Program-made: the position numbers and the translations under genes
Assembly: GCF_020404405.1 (NCBI RefSeq)
Contig: NZ_JAIZDA010000011.1
Span: 1 to 64,000, forward strand
DNA length: 64,000 nucleotides
From: Novosphingobium sp. FKTRR1
Lineage (GTDB): Bacteria > Pseudomonadota > Alphaproteobacteria > Sphingomonadales > Sphingomonadaceae
Reading direction: 5' to 3'
Shown: positions 1 through 9,117 of the stretch, in pieces
Layout: each line of letters starts with the position of its first letter
Numbering within the stretch: position 1 is the first letter of the stretch
The notes under the pieces: model-generated
The model's input: only the letters and a program-made list of their open reading frames with translations
The model's database searches: none
What the model was told of the DNA's origin: nothing

Positions 1-10
1 CCGAGCACCC

Positions 11-1267
11 TTGCTCACAGGATCGTCACCCGAGATAATCATAGGAGTAGCGCCTCAACTTACGTCAGGGCGCGGAAATTCAACGCTGACACCCGCCAGC
101 GCAAGGTGGGCGCGAAACACCGCTTACGGTTTTCCGATCTGGGAATCCGACTGGTCTCCCGCCTATCGGCTTTTGCAAGGCGGCAATCCGCTAAGCTCCG
201 AACTCGTGCGCGAGGCGGCGCTGGCAGGTCTTGTCCGCGACGCGAACCAGGCTGCCGTTGCGCTTTTTGGACTGCGCGACCGCTCCGAACTGATCGGCGG
301 CAACATCATAGGGCACTACACGCCGGAGGCTCATGAGATACTTGGCAACATCTTTGCCGCCCTACTGCGCGGTGAGACGGCAATCGAAAAGGAGGTCCGG
401 TTCCTGAGCCTCGCCGGAGATCCCATCGATGTCGTACTACGCGTGACCTTGCCGCCCGATCACCAAGGCTGGAGCCATGTGCTTGTCATGGCTCTGGACG
501 TGACCGAACGGAACCATGCGCAGGCCCGCCTTACGCAATCGCAGGCGGAGCTGACCCACATGGCGCGCGTGACGACGCTGGGGCAACTTGCCGCCTCAAT
601 CGCGCATGAAGTCAATCAGCCGCTGTCCGCTATCATCACATATGCAAAATCGGGTCAACGGTGGCTTGCAAGAGAGGCTCCGGACGCGGCCGAGGTTAAA
701 GACTGCCTTGGCCATATCGCCTCAAATGGCACCCGCGCCGCCGATGTTATCGCCCGCGTTCGCGAACTTGCCCGAAACATCGATGCCAAGCGGGAGCGGG
801 TGGCCATCGGCCCTCTGATCGACGAGATCGTAAAGCTGTTGCACCGCGAACTGAACGAAAACGGCGCGGATGTCCGAATCTCGCTCCCGGCCGACCTGCC
901 CGCGATCGTGGGCGACCCGGTTCAGATCCAGCAGGTCATGATGAACCTTCTGTTGAATGGCGCCCAAGCGATGGCGCAAGCCGATCCCGCCGCTCGCGAT
1001 CTATGCATCGAGGCAAGCCAAGAGGGCAACTTCGTGCGGATCGATGTCAGCGATCGCGGGGTCGGGTTCGCGGGAGCCGATCCCGAAATCCTGTTCCGCC
1101 CGTTTTTCACCACCAAGGCTGATGGGATGGGCATGGGGTTGCCGATCTGCCGGTCGATCATCGAGCAGCATGGTGGAACGTTGACGGCCGCCGCGAACCG
1201 GAACGGCGGAGCAATATTCAGCTTTCGCCTGCCGGTCGATGCCAACGAGGCGAGAGCTGCTGCATGA
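11..1267 (+). CDS. PAS-domain sensor histidine kinase (FixL-like), 5' end uncertain
   Basis: Sensor kinase that would autophosphorylate on His and pass phosphate to the response regulator encoded next. Visible order: an N-terminal part without clear homology, a PAS fold at about residues 60-165, then HisKA with the H-box [11 protein letters not shown] (His199), an N-box ([12 protein letters not shown]), a G1 box (DRGVGFAG) and a G2 box (GMGMGLPI). No transmembrane segment is seen, so it is probably a cytoplasmic sensor. No haem-binding motif was identified, so the FixL likeness concerns architecture only. The first start in the window is a TTG at 11 and the frame is open to the left edge, so the true start may lie outside. 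It overlaps the next gene by ATGA. Confidence 0.85.
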   Translation: MLTGSSPEIIIGVAPQLTSGRGNSTLTPASARWARNTAYGFPIWESDWSPAYRLLQGGNPLSSELVREAALAGLVRDANQAAVALFGLRDRSELIGGNIIGHYTPEAHEILGNIFAALLRGETAIEKEVRFLSLAGDPIDVVLRVTLPPDHQGWSHVLVMALDVTERNHAQARLTQSQAELTHMARVTTLGQLAASIAHEVNQPLSAIITYAKSGQRWLAREAPDAAEVKDCLGHIASNGTRAADVIARVRELARNIDAKRERVAIGPLIDEIVKLLHRELNENGADVRISLPADLPAIVGDPVQIQQVMMNLLLNGAQAMAQADPAARDLCIEASQEGNFVRIDVSDRGVGFAGADPEILFRPFFTTKADGMGMGLPICRSIIEQHGGTLTAAANRNGGAIFSFRLPVDANEARAAA

Positions 1268-1914
1268 CAAGAGCGGAAGATTCTATCGGCTGCGTATGCG
1301 TCATCGACGACGATGCCGAGGTGCTTGGTGCGATCGGCAGTCTGCTGCGATCAAGCGGTTTCGAGGTCAGGCTCTACGAGGGCCCAGGCGCATTTCTGTC
1401 GGCCGGCATCCCTGATGAAGCTGCCTGCCTCGTGCTCGACATCAGGCTGTCGGGCGAGAACGGGCTTGAGTTTCAGGAGCGGCTGTCTGCCTATGGGATT
1501 TCGTTGCCGGTGATCCTGATTACCGGCCATGGCGATATTCCCATGACTGTGCGCGGGATGCGCGCCGGTGCTGTCGACTTCCTGCCCAAGCCGTTCGGCG
1601 ATGATCAACTGCTCGCCGCCGTCGCGGTTGCGATCGCAAGGGACCGTCAAAACCGCGCGGCACTGGCCAATGTGGCGGACCTGCGAAACAATTTCGCGCG
1701 CCTTACACCGCGCGAGCGCGACGTGCTCGGCCTCGTCGTCACCGGCCTGATGAACAAGCAAGTTGCTGCTCGGCTGGATCTGTCGGAAATCACCGTCAAG
1801 ATCCACCGCGGCAACGTGATGCGCAAGATGGCGGCGCAATCCCTGGCCGATCTGGTGAGAATGGCCGAGCAACTCGGCATCCGCGACGAAACGATCCATC
1901 GCTTTAACACCTGA
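1264..1914 (+). CDS. FixJ/NarL-type response regulator
   Basis: DNA-binding response regulator, 216 aa, presumably the partner of the kinase it overlaps by four bases (ATGA). Receiver domain at about residues 8-125: acidic pocket VIDDD, phospho-acceptor Asp59 in LVLDIRLSG, the conserved Thr in ILITGH and the Lys in LPKPFG. A LuxR-type helix-turn-helix follows at about residues 145-205 ([16 protein letters not shown], then a recognition-helix region). The TCS is transcribed towards a lone receiver gene and away from nothing else visible. Its target is not evident; the adjacent efflux pump and molybdoenzyme operon are possible targets by proximity only. Confidence 0.9.
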   Translation: MTRAEDSIGCVCVIDDDAEVLGAIGSLLRSSGFEVRLYEGPGAFLSAGIPDEAACLVLDIRLSGENGLEFQERLSAYGISLPVILITGHGDIPMTVRGMRAGAVDFLPKPFGDDQLLAAVAVAIARDRQNRAALANVADLRNNFARLTPRERDVLGLVVTGLMNKQVAARLDLSEITVKIHRGNVMRKMAAQSLADLVRMAEQLGIRDETIHRFNT

Positions 1915-1995
1915 GTATGATGGCAGCGCGACGCCGTCGGGCCCATTTGGATTGTTCCCGGGCGGATTTTCGCGGGGCCAGTTGGAGCAGAATTC

Positions 1996-2358
1996 GTGCG
2001 CACCCGCTTGATAGCAATCGTAGACGACGATCCCGGCGTACGGGGGAGCCTCGATAGTCTGGTGCGTTCCGTGGGCTTGGCTGGTCGCAGCTTCTCGAAC
2101 GGTGAGGCGCTGCTCTGCTGTGGCGAGGAAAGTCGCATCGCCTGCATCATCACCGACTTGCATATGCCGGGAATGACGGGGATCGAGCTTCTGGCGGAAT
2201 TGATGCGTCGTGGGTGGCGCCAGCCAGTGATCGTGATGACCGCCTTTCCGACCGATGCCGCGCGAGCGCAGGCGCTGGGCGGCGGCGCGCAGGCTTTTCT
2301 GACCAAGCCGATCGATCCGGACGTGCTGCTGGAGGCGGTCGAGCGGGCGATCGCCTGA
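1996..2358 (+). CDS. Single-domain response regulator (receiver only)
   Basis: A 120-aa stand-alone receiver without an output domain. It has the acidic pair in AIVDDDPG, the acceptor Asp54 in IITDLHMPG, the Thr in VIVMTAF and the Lys in LTKPID. Start is GTG at 1996 with GGAG at 1984-1987. It lies 81 bp after the FixJ-type gene, so it may be co-transcribed and act as a phosphate sink or a competing partner of the same kinase; this is inference. Kinase, FixJ-like regulator and single receiver in a row is a recurrent arrangement in alphaproteobacteria. Confidence 0.85.
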   Translation: MRTRLIAIVDDDPGVRGSLDSLVRSVGLAGRSFSNGEALLCCGEESRIACIITDLHMPGMTGIELLAELMRRGWRQPVIVMTAFPTDAARAQALGGGAQAFLTKPIDPDVLLEAVERAIA

Positions 2359-2592
2359 ACGGCAGCGACGTGTGTGCCATCATCCAGCGCGATCGCAGAG
2401 TTTGGCGCTTCGTCATTGACCCCGATTGTGGTGCGGCGGGTTCTGCAAATGTCGTCGCCTTGCAACCCTGCCACTGCGGCAAAAGGGTGATCCCACGAAA
2501 CCTGCATCTGCGGCCGGGAATCGCTGTCGTGGATCGAACCCTGCTTGTCGCTGGTGAACCATGGGGCCGCCTGCGATGCGAATGCGCACCGG

Positions 2593-3780
2593 TCAGCGCC
2601 CCCGCATAAGGCTGATGGCCTGCAACGCGGTGGCGCTGGCGGCCAGAAGGGCGCCAAAGCCGCAGACAAAGCCCCAGCCACCAGTCGTCCATGCCATGGT
2701 CGCGCCAGCAGAGCCGGCCGCACCGCCCAGGAACATGGCGCCCATGAAAATAGTGTTGAGCCGCGCGCGGGCTTCGGGACGAAGCGCGTAAACGATATGC
2801 TGGTTCGAAACGAGCGCGCTCTGTACGCCGAAGTCGAGCAGGATCACGCCAAGGATAAGCCCTGCGATCGAGCCCCACAAACCGAAGACGAGCCACGAAG
2901 CCAATGTCATGGCTGCCCCCAAAGCGATCACCTCATGCGGGCCGCGCCGATCGGCGATGCGTCCCGCAATGGGGGCGGCCAATACGCCGACCGCTCCGAC
3001 GATGCCGAACAGACCGGCGATGTCCGCGCCGAGGCCAAAACGTGGCTGCGCAAGGCGAAGCGCAAGGATCGTCCAGAAGGCGCTGAAGGCCGCGAACAGC
3101 AATGCCTGGGTCGTCGCGGCACGGCGCAGCGCCGGCAACGTGCGCCACAGGCCACCTAGGGAATGGATCAATTCGCCATAGCGCAGGCCGGTGGTCGGCT
3201 TGCTGCGTGGCAGCAGCAATGCCATGGCTAAGGCCGCGCCAAGTGCCATGGGAACCGCCAGCCAGAACATCTCCCGCCATCCGGCATGCGTCGCGACGAA
3301 ACCGGCAAGTGTCCGGCTCAGCAATATGCCGCAAAGCAGCCCGGCCATCACCACGCCGACCGTCGCCCCACGGCGCTCGGGCGAGGCAAGATGCGCCGCA
3401 AACGGCACGATCTGCTGCGCCACCGTCGCGGCGACGCCGACCAGCAGGGAGGCGATGATGACCAAGAATGCCCCCGGCGACATCGCAATGATTGCCAGCG
3501 CGCCCGCAAGCGCGATGAACTGCAGCACGATCAGCCGTTTGCGCTCCACCAGGTCGCCCAGCGGCACCAACAGGAACAATCCGGCAGCATAGCCAAGCTG
3601 CGTCGCAGTGGGCACGAACCGGGTCGCATCGCCGGGAAGGTCATGTTCCATCACTCCCAGCATCGGCTGGTTGTAATAGATGTTCGCAACCGCAACCCCT
3701 GCGGCTGCCGCCATGGCGAAGGTCAGACCACGTCTCACCGGGGTGGTCGATGGTGCTTGTGTGTCGGCAATCGTGGTCAT
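2593..3780 (-). CDS. MFS transporter (YnfM/Bcr-like efflux type)
   Basis: Inner-membrane major facilitator protein, 395 aa, the usual length for 12 helices. Alternating hydrophobic segments run throughout. The N-terminal half has the [10 protein letters not shown] motif typical of drug/sugar efflux MFS proteins, and the loop between helices 2 and 3 has [12 protein letters not shown], a motif-A-like sequence. The substrate cannot be read from the sequence. It is convergent with the response-regulator gene (234 bp apart, nothing recognised in the gap) and 49 bp downstream of the molybdoenzyme operon on the same strand, so it may be its last gene. Confidence 0.85.
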   Translation of the reverse strand: MTTIADTQAPSTTPVRRGLTFAMAAAAGVAVANIYYNQPMLGVMEHDLPGDATRFVPTATQLGYAAGLFLLVPLGDLVERKRLIVLQFIALAGALAIIAMSPGAFLVIIASLLVGVAATVAQQIVPFAAHLASPERRGATVGVVMAGLLCGILLSRTLAGFVATHAGWREMFWLAVPMALGAALAMALLLPRSKPTTGLRYGELIHSLGGLWRTLPALRRAATTQALLFAAFSAFWTILALRLAQPRFGLGADIAGLFGIVGAVGVLAAPIAGRIADRRGPHEVIALGAAMTLASWLVFGLWGSIAGLILGVILLDFGVQSALVSNQHIVYALRPEARARLNTIFMGAMFLGGAAGSAGATMAWTTGGWGFVCGFGALLAASATALQAISLMRGR

Positions 3781-3829
3781 GCAAGCCTCCTGGCGGAAAG
3801 GACCGCCCGATCATGTAGTGTGGGCGATT

Positions 3830-6079
3830 TCAGCCGACGAGGCCGATGGCAGCCTTTATCTTGGCTGGTGTCATCGGCATGTCGCGCAGCCTGGCGCCCG
3901 TTGCGTCGGCGATGGCGTTGCCCAGCGCGGCCGATGTCGGGCCCTGCGCGGTTTCGCCGGCGCCCAGAAATGGCAAGCCCGGGCGGTGCAGGATCGTGAC
4001 GTCGATCGCGCCAGGCACCTGATCGAAGCGCAGGATCGGATAGCTGCCCCAGTCGAAACTGGTGCGCTTGGTTTCGTCGAACGTCACTTCTTCGTGGATC
4101 GCCCAGCTCAACGACTGGATGATGCCGCCTTCGATCTGATTGCGAATCCCGTCTGGACTGGCCGGTTGGCCGGCGTCGACTGCGGCGTGGACGCGGTGGA
4201 TGATGATCGCGCCGGTTTCGCGCTCGACCTCGACCTCCATCGCGATCGCGCAATAGGCGCCGATATTCTTGTAGCGGGCAAAGGCCATCCCGCAGCCACG
4301 GCGGCCGTCGCCTTTTGGCCGTTTGGCCCAGCCGAAGTCCTGTGCCGCCGTCTCCATCACCTGCCGCGCCCGCTCGTCGCGCATATGGGCCAGCCGAAAT
4401 GCCAGCGGGTCGATGCCGCCTGCCAGCGCCAGTTCGTCCAACATCGATTCGAGGCTGAAGATGTTGAGGTGGGCGCCTAGCGATCGCAGGGCCGAGACGC
4501 GCAGCGGCATCTCAGGCACGAAATGATAGCGCACGTCCATGTCGGGAAAATCGTAGAGCGGATTGGCGTTCCGATCGCCATCGCCTTCGGGCATCGGGAT
4601 CGGTTTGGCTTCTTGTGGCGGAAAGCCGGACGCGATCTCCTGCGCGACAGCGTAGCCGCCGGCCCGCACCGGGCGGTTATTGTGGGAATTGCTCCACACG
4701 TCATACGTCCAGCGCGTGATGCGGTTGTCGGGACCGATGGCAGCTTCGACCTCGGTCACCATCGCGCAACCGCACGGTTCCCACCCAAACTCCTGTTCCC
4801 GCATCCATTGCAGGCGGATCGGGTGGCCGGGCATGGCCTTGGCGATCAGCGCGGCCTCGGCGGTGACGTCGTCGGCGCCGTTCTGGCCGTAGCACCCGGC
4901 CGAAGGCGTGTGGATGACCCGGACGTTCTCAACCGGCAGGCCAACGAGTTCAGCGGTCGCCCTCTGCATGTCGAACACGCCCTGGCTGTGCGACCATATC
5001 GTCATCTCGCCCTTCTCGAACCGCGCGACGGCGCAGGATGGCCCGATCGAAGCATGGCTGTACCAGGGACGGGTGTAGCGCGCCTTGACCGTTTTCGCGG
5101 AGCGACGCTTCGGCCCTCGCGTATTTAGCACGACGATCTCGCGGCTGGGCAGCGCTTGCAGCCGCAGCGGACCCTCGCTGACCGGCAGCACTGGCCTTGT
5201 GCGGGCATAGTCGCCGGCCTGCGCCACGCGCATGGCCTGTATCGCCTGCCATTCGGACCGCGCGACGATGGCCACGAAACTCCCGTCATGGATCAGCCTG
5301 ACCACACCCGGCATGCGTCCGGCCGCCGCCAGATCGGGATTTGCAAGCCGGGTGCCATAACTCGGGCCGCGCACCACGCGGGCATGCAACATGCCCGGAA
5401 GCCGCAGATCCTGCACATAAGCCGCACCGCCGGTCAGCTTGGCGGGAATATCGACGCGCGGCAGGTTGCGCCCCAACGTGCGATAGACGGCCGGATCACG
5501 GAGCGGCGCGTCGGCAATCGCCTCGCCATGCAGCGACAGCGAGGCGGCAAGGACGCCAAAGCCCAAGCGCCGCCCGTCTGGTGCAGCGACATTCCCATCA
5601 CCGTCCGTCGTCAGCGTCTCGGCGGGCAGCTTCCACCGGCGCGCTGCTTCACGCGTCAGCAGCAGGCGGACACTGGCACCGGCATTGGCGAGAGCTGTAC
5701 CTCCATCCTGCATCGAATGGCTGCCCGCCGTCAGCCCCTCATCGGGCGTGCGTGCGGTGTCTGCGGTTATGAAGCTGATCGTGAACGGCGGGACATCCAG
5801 TTCCTCGGCGACCACTTGCAGCAATGCGGTGCGGATGCCTTGGCCGAGTTCGGCCTTCCCCGAAAAGACGGTTATGGCGCCATCGGGCGCGATGCGGATC
5901 CAGGAATCCAGTTCGGGATGGGACTTGAGGCTGCCCGGCAGATCGGGCCGCAGCACTTTGGGCGCAGCCCCGCCTTCACCGCCGCCTGCAAGCTGTGCAA
6001 AACCGCGTCCGGCAAAGCTGAAGGCCACCAGCAGGCCACCGCCCGCCAGCACCTGCCGTCGGTCTATCGGGGCGCTCAT
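3830..6079 (-). CDS. Molybdopterin-binding subunit of a periplasmic xanthine-dehydrogenase-family oxidase (IorB-like)
   Basis: Large catalytic subunit, 749 aa, of a molybdenum hydroxylase or aldehyde dehydrogenase. I start it at the ATG at 6079, which overlaps the stop of the 2Fe-2S gene (ATGA) and gives a Tat-like leader (DRRQVLAGGGLLVAFSFAG). The open frame upstream of this ATG is only the shadow of the neighbouring gene. Family features include the repeated molybdopterin-binding regions (IFSGKAELGQGIRTAL, GAGETAQGP) and aldehyde-oxidase domain order. With the 2Fe-2S and cytochrome c subunits it matches the IorAB/nicotinate-dehydrogenase layout, electrons leaving through cytochrome c to the respiratory chain. 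The substrate (an aldehyde or N-heterocycle) is not known. Confidence 0.88.
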   Translation of the reverse strand: MSAPIDRRQVLAGGGLLVAFSFAGRGFAQLAGGGEGGAAPKVLRPDLPGSLKSHPELDSWIRIAPDGAITVFSGKAELGQGIRTALLQVVAEELDVPPFTISFITADTARTPDEGLTAGSHSMQDGGTALANAGASVRLLLTREAARRWKLPAETLTTDGDGNVAAPDGRRLGFGVLAASLSLHGEAIADAPLRDPAVYRTLGRNLPRVDIPAKLTGGAAYVQDLRLPGMLHARVVRGPSYGTRLANPDLAAAGRMPGVVRLIHDGSFVAIVARSEWQAIQAMRVAQAGDYARTRPVLPVSEGPLRLQALPSREIVVLNTRGPKRRSAKTVKARYTRPWYSHASIGPSCAVARFEKGEMTIWSHSQGVFDMQRATAELVGLPVENVRVIHTPSAGCYGQNGADDVTAEAALIAKAMPGHPIRLQWMREQEFGWEPCGCAMVTEVEAAIGPDNRITRWTYDVWSNSHNNRPVRAGGYAVAQEIASGFPPQEAKPIPMPEGDGDRNANPLYDFPDMDVRYHFVPEMPLRVSALRSLGAHLNIFSLESMLDELALAGGIDPLAFRLAHMRDERARQVMETAAQDFGWAKRPKGDGRRGCGMAFARYKNIGAYCAIAMEVEVERETGAIIIHRVHAAVDAGQPASPDGIRNQIEGGIIQSLSWAIHEEVTFDETKRTSFDWGSYPILRFDQVPGAIDVTILHRPGLPFLGAGETAQGPTSAALGNAIADATGARLRDMPMTPAKIKAAIGLVG

Positions 6080-6534
6080 GCCAGTGGTCCCGCAGCACGC
6101 CGGATCGCGCGCAGGATGCGTATATGCGTTCCGCAGCGGCATAAGTTGGGCTGCATATGCTGGCGGATCTGCGCGTCGCTCGGACTTGGGTTTGCGTCCA
6201 GCAACGCTTGCGCGCGCATCAGCATTCCGGCGATGCAATAGCCACATTGAGCGGCCTGTTCCTCGGCAAAGGCGCGCTGGAGCGGGCTCATCGCTTCGGC
6301 ACTGCCCAATCCTTCCACGGTGCGAACAGCGCGCGTCCCGACAGCCGCGAGCGGGGTAACGCACGAGAACACGGCCATTCTATCGAGTTGCACTGTGCAA
6401 GCACCGCACTGGCCCAGACCGCAGCCGTATTTGGCGCCGTTAAGGCCCAAATCGTCGCGGAGCACGTAGAGGAGGGGGGTATCGGGCGACGCGGTGACCT
6501 GACGCGATTTCCCGTTGACGCTGAGTATCGTCAT
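6076..6534 (-). CDS. (2Fe-2S)-binding subunit of the molybdenum oxidase (IorA-like)
   Basis: Small iron-sulfur subunit, 152 aa, that relays electrons from the molybdopterin subunit. Both clusters are complete: plant-type ferredoxin cysteines at 38, 43, 46 and 58 (GCGLGQCGACTVQL) and the C-terminal helical-domain cluster at 97, 100, 132 and 134 (QCGYCIAG, NLCRCGTH). It overlaps the upstream cytochrome gene and the downstream catalytic gene by four bases each, so the three are almost certainly translated together. It has no signal peptide, as expected for a subunit exported with the Tat-targeted large subunit. Confidence 0.93.
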   Translation of the reverse strand: MTILSVNGKSRQVTASPDTPLLYVLRDDLGLNGAKYGCGLGQCGACTVQLDRMAVFSCVTPLAAVGTRAVRTVEGLGSAEAMSPLQRAFAEEQAAQCGYCIAGMLMRAQALLDANPSPSDAQIRQHMQPNLCRCGTHIRILRAIRRAAGPLA

Positions 6535-7832
6535 GGCTGGCTCTCCTTGCGAGCTTTTGCGACCATTCTATCGAGGTGTGGCCAGGGCGGCTGGTTTGTG
6601 AAGCGCGCGCGGGCATAGGCGAGGGTCGCGGCAACTTGTTCGTCAGTAAGGTTGTCTGAGAAAGGCGGCATATTGGGCCCGCGGTCGGCGACAGGGGGCT
6701 CGATTCCGCGCAGCACTGCCTGAATGGCGCTTGTCGGATCAGTGTCGGAGAGATCGCTCGCCAGCGACAGCAAGGGGCGACCCTGCCCAGCCATGGGGGC
6801 GCCGGTGTCATGGCATCCGGCGCAGGCCCCTGCGAATAGCGTTGCCCCGATCGGGTAAGCCTGCCTTGCGCCGTAGGGTTTGTTTGTCGGCGGGACGCTC
6901 GGGCTGGAGGAGGCTCGTTCTGCCATCTTCGAGGCGATATAGGTGGCAATCGCCCGGACGTCGGCGTCCGGCGCGTGGGACAAGCTCTCCACAACTGGCC
7001 CCATCGGACCGGCTGCGGCGCTGTGATCGGGTGATATGCCGGTTCGCAGGAAGGTGTAGAGGGCCTCTGGCGTCCAGCGCTGCTTGGCCGGATTGCTCTG
7101 GTCCAACGCAGGCGCACGCCAGCCCTCGGCTACGCCCCCAGCGTACAAGTGGCTTCTCTCCTCGCCGCCGAGCAGGTTGCGTGGCGAATGGCATGCAGCA
7201 CAATGGCCCAACCCCTCTGCCAGATAGGCGCCCCGGTTCCATTCCGCAGATTCGCTGGGATCAATGGTTAGCGGCCCTTGGTGCAGGAACAGGAGGTTCC
7301 AGCCAGCGAGCATGGGACGAAACCCTAGCGGGAAGATCAGGCGGTTGGCGGGTGCAATCGCGGCGACTGGTCGCCTGCTCATAAGGAAAGCATAGAGCGC
7401 GCCGAGATCCTGATCCGAGACATGGGTGAAATGCTCATAGGGCAAAGCGGGGTATAAATGAGCGCCGGTCCGCGAGACGCCCTGGCGCATCGCCCGCTCA
7501 AACGCCGCAAAGGACCAGTGGCCAATGCCTGTCGCCGGGTCCGGGGTAATATTGGTTGAATACAGTGTGCCGAACGGCGTCTTCAGCGGGCGTCCCCCGG
7601 CGAACGGGCGCCCGTTCGGCGCGGTGTGGCACACCATGCAATCGGCGATCTGCGCCAACGCTGCGCCACGCGCGACAATCGTCGGCGAAAAGCTGTTCGC
7701 CGGCGGCGGCTGGATCGGGGCGATCGCTGGGCGCCAGGTCAGCGCAAGCGCCAAGCCGGTCGCTCCGCCAAGCAGAGGTATCAACCGCTTGATGGTGCGT
7801 CGGCGCAAAACGGGAGGTGGGCTCTGGAACAT
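6531..7832 (-). CDS. Triheme cytochrome c subunit of the molybdenum oxidase
   Basis: Membrane-anchored periplasmic electron-transfer subunit, 433 aa. An N-terminal hydrophobic anchor/signal (LIPLLGGATGLALALTW) is followed by three CXXCH haem sites: CMVCH (Cys65), CAACH (Cys211) and CAGCH (Cys337). This resembles the three-haem subunit of alcohol, aldehyde and nicotinate dehydrogenases. It is the first gene of the three-gene operon on this strand and would pass electrons to a quinol oxidase or terminal oxidase. The region before it (7833-7979) is a divergent promoter region shared with dps. Confidence 0.92.
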   Translation of the reverse strand: MFQSPPPVLRRRTIKRLIPLLGGATGLALALTWRPAIAPIQPPPANSFSPTIVARGAALAQIADCMVCHTAPNGRPFAGGRPLKTPFGTLYSTNITPDPATGIGHWSFAAFERAMRQGVSRTGAHLYPALPYEHFTHVSDQDLGALYAFLMSRRPVAAIAPANRLIFPLGFRPMLAGWNLLFLHQGPLTIDPSESAEWNRGAYLAEGLGHCAACHSPRNLLGGEERSHLYAGGVAEGWRAPALDQSNPAKQRWTPEALYTFLRTGISPDHSAAAGPMGPVVESLSHAPDADVRAIATYIASKMAERASSSPSVPPTNKPYGARQAYPIGATLFAGACAGCHDTGAPMAGQGRPLLSLASDLSDTDPTSAIQAVLRGIEPPVADRGPNMPPFSDNLTDEQVAATLAYARARFTNQPPWPHLDRMVAKARKESQP

Positions 7833-7979
7833 CGAGCAAGATTTATGCGCGGCGTTTCCGACCGCCTATCCATACGAAGGGGTTACAAACCTTGGTTTGG
7901 ATTGGCGTCGGCACTTCCTGACGTATCTTCGGGGACATCGAACGGCACGTTGCCGCTCGGAACAGACAGGAGACGAACA

Positions 7980-8504
7980 GTGATCAACCACGCTATTGTT
8001 TCGCCCGCCCGGCAGCGGCTTGGCACACCGACCGATCTCGGCGAGAACGCCACCCGTGACATTGCCGGCGGGTTGAAGGCACTGCTCGCGGATGTCTTTG
8101 CGCTCTATATCAAGACCAAGAACTTCCATTGGCATATGAGCGGCCCGAATTTTCGTGATTATCATCTGCTGCTCGACGAGCAGGCTGACCAGATCTTCGC
8201 GATGACGGATGCGATCGCCGAACGCGCCCGCAAGATCGGTGGCACGACCATCCGTTCGATCTCCGACATCGCTTCAAAACAGCGCCTGCTGGACAACAAC
8301 GCCGACTATGTCGATCCGGTGGACATGCTCGCCGAACTTCATGGCGATAACAAGCAACTCGTCGCAGAGCTGCGCAGCGTCCATGTATTGTGCGATGAAT
8401 ACTCCGACGTGGCTACCGCCAGCCTGATCGAAGTGTGGATCGACGAAACCGAACGTCGAGGCTGGTTCCTGTACGAAAGCTGCCGCCCCCTCGCTTTGGC
8501 CTGA
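7980..8504 (+). CDS. dps: Dps family ferritin-like DNA-protection protein
   Basis: Starvation/oxidative-stress miniferritin, 174 aa, expected to form a 12-mer that oxidises and stores iron and shields DNA. The family signature is clear: KTKNFHWHMSGPNF with the ferroxidase histidines, then DEQADQIFAMTDAIAER with the acidic ligands. Start chosen is GTG at 7980 because AGGAGA lies at 7969-7974 and the protein then begins at the usual distance from the ferroxidase motif; the frame is open further upstream but that stretch lies in the divergent promoter region. No OxyR or Fur site was identified. Confidence 0.9.
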   Translation: MINHAIVSPARQRLGTPTDLGENATRDIAGGLKALLADVFALYIKTKNFHWHMSGPNFRDYHLLLDEQADQIFAMTDAIAERARKIGGTTIRSISDIASKQRLLDNNADYVDPVDMLAELHGDNKQLVAELRSVHVLCDEYSDVATASLIEVWIDETERRGWFLYESCRPLALA

Positions 8505-8899
8505 TGGCTTGCGCAGCAGAGCGTCTGCACACCTGAGCTAGGCGGCCTGGACAAATTCCACGAGGTCACGGCTGGAGTCAAAAGCCGTCAATTCGAGGAG
8601 GTGAGGTGAAGGAATATGCCGATATTCCGAGCCGAACCGACGCGGAATTTGTCCACGCCGCCCAGGGCCCATGTGGCCTTCAAGCAGGCAGTCCGCATGC
8701 TCGATACCCTGCATGATGGAATGCAGAACGACGCCGTTTTCTACTGCTTCCACAATGAGCATGCTCGCGCATCGGACGCCGAAATGTGCTTGAATGTTAG
8801 CGGGAAGGCTGATCCGGTCTCAGTGTGAAATGCTCGACTGGATCGCCCTATGGCCCGGAATGGGCCCCGAGAGCATCTAAGCGATCAATTTTAAAGGTA
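8505..8899. other. Gene-poor stretch left of the integrated element
   Basis: About 400 bp between dps and the left attachment repeat. Only short unrecognised frames are present on both strands. The one with the best translation signal is listed separately (8616-8828). I see no RNA gene, IS end or convincing terminator. Confidence 0.4.
8616..8828 (+). CDS. Possible small protein, unrecognised
   Basis: A 70-aa frame starting at ATG 8616. A very strong Shine-Dalgarno-like stretch (GAGGAGGTGAGG, about 8594-8605) lies upstream and GAAGGA at 8606-8611 is closer. Arguments against: no family is recognised, an opposite-strand frame of 74 aa covers the same bases, and a GTG within the same SD region could start a 37-residue peptide in another frame. 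Treat as a candidate only. Confidence 0.25.
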   Translation: MPIFRAEPTRNLSTPPRAHVAFKQAVRMLDTLHDGMQNDAVFYCFHNEHARASDAEMCLNVSGKADPVSV

Positions 8900-8913
8900 T
8901 GGCGGAGACGGAG
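8900..8913. repeat. Left attachment-site repeat (attL core)
   Basis: TGGCGGAGACGGAG, an exact 14-bp copy of 18999-19012, where the same bases are the 3' end (with encoded CCA) of a tRNA-Ser gene on the minus strand. Identity stops at both edges. Such a duplicated tRNA 3' end is the normal footprint of site-specific integration by P4-type tyrosine recombinases. Confidence 0.85.
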
Positions 8914-9117
8914 TCCGCTATACTACCATTCGCAATGAACCGCTTATGGCCGATTATATCGGGAAAACCCTAGGATTATTGACTACGCTGCCAAACGGTG
9001 GTCCGCACTGGTTCGCTTGCGTTCCCATAAAACCGCGCTATTATCGGGGAACGGTTTAGGGAACCGTGGACCTCGCATCGCGAATTGAGGGTTTGGTTCC
9101 CGAACAGGGAGCCATCC

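Noticed and set aside
2359..2592. Possible gene remnant between the receiver and MFS genes
   Set aside because: Frames there continue into shadows of the neighbours and show no family signature.
6080..6364. Longer N-terminus for the molybdopterin subunit
   Set aside because: That stretch lies inside the 2Fe-2S gene in another frame; the ATGA-overlapping start at 6079 gives a proper Tat leader.
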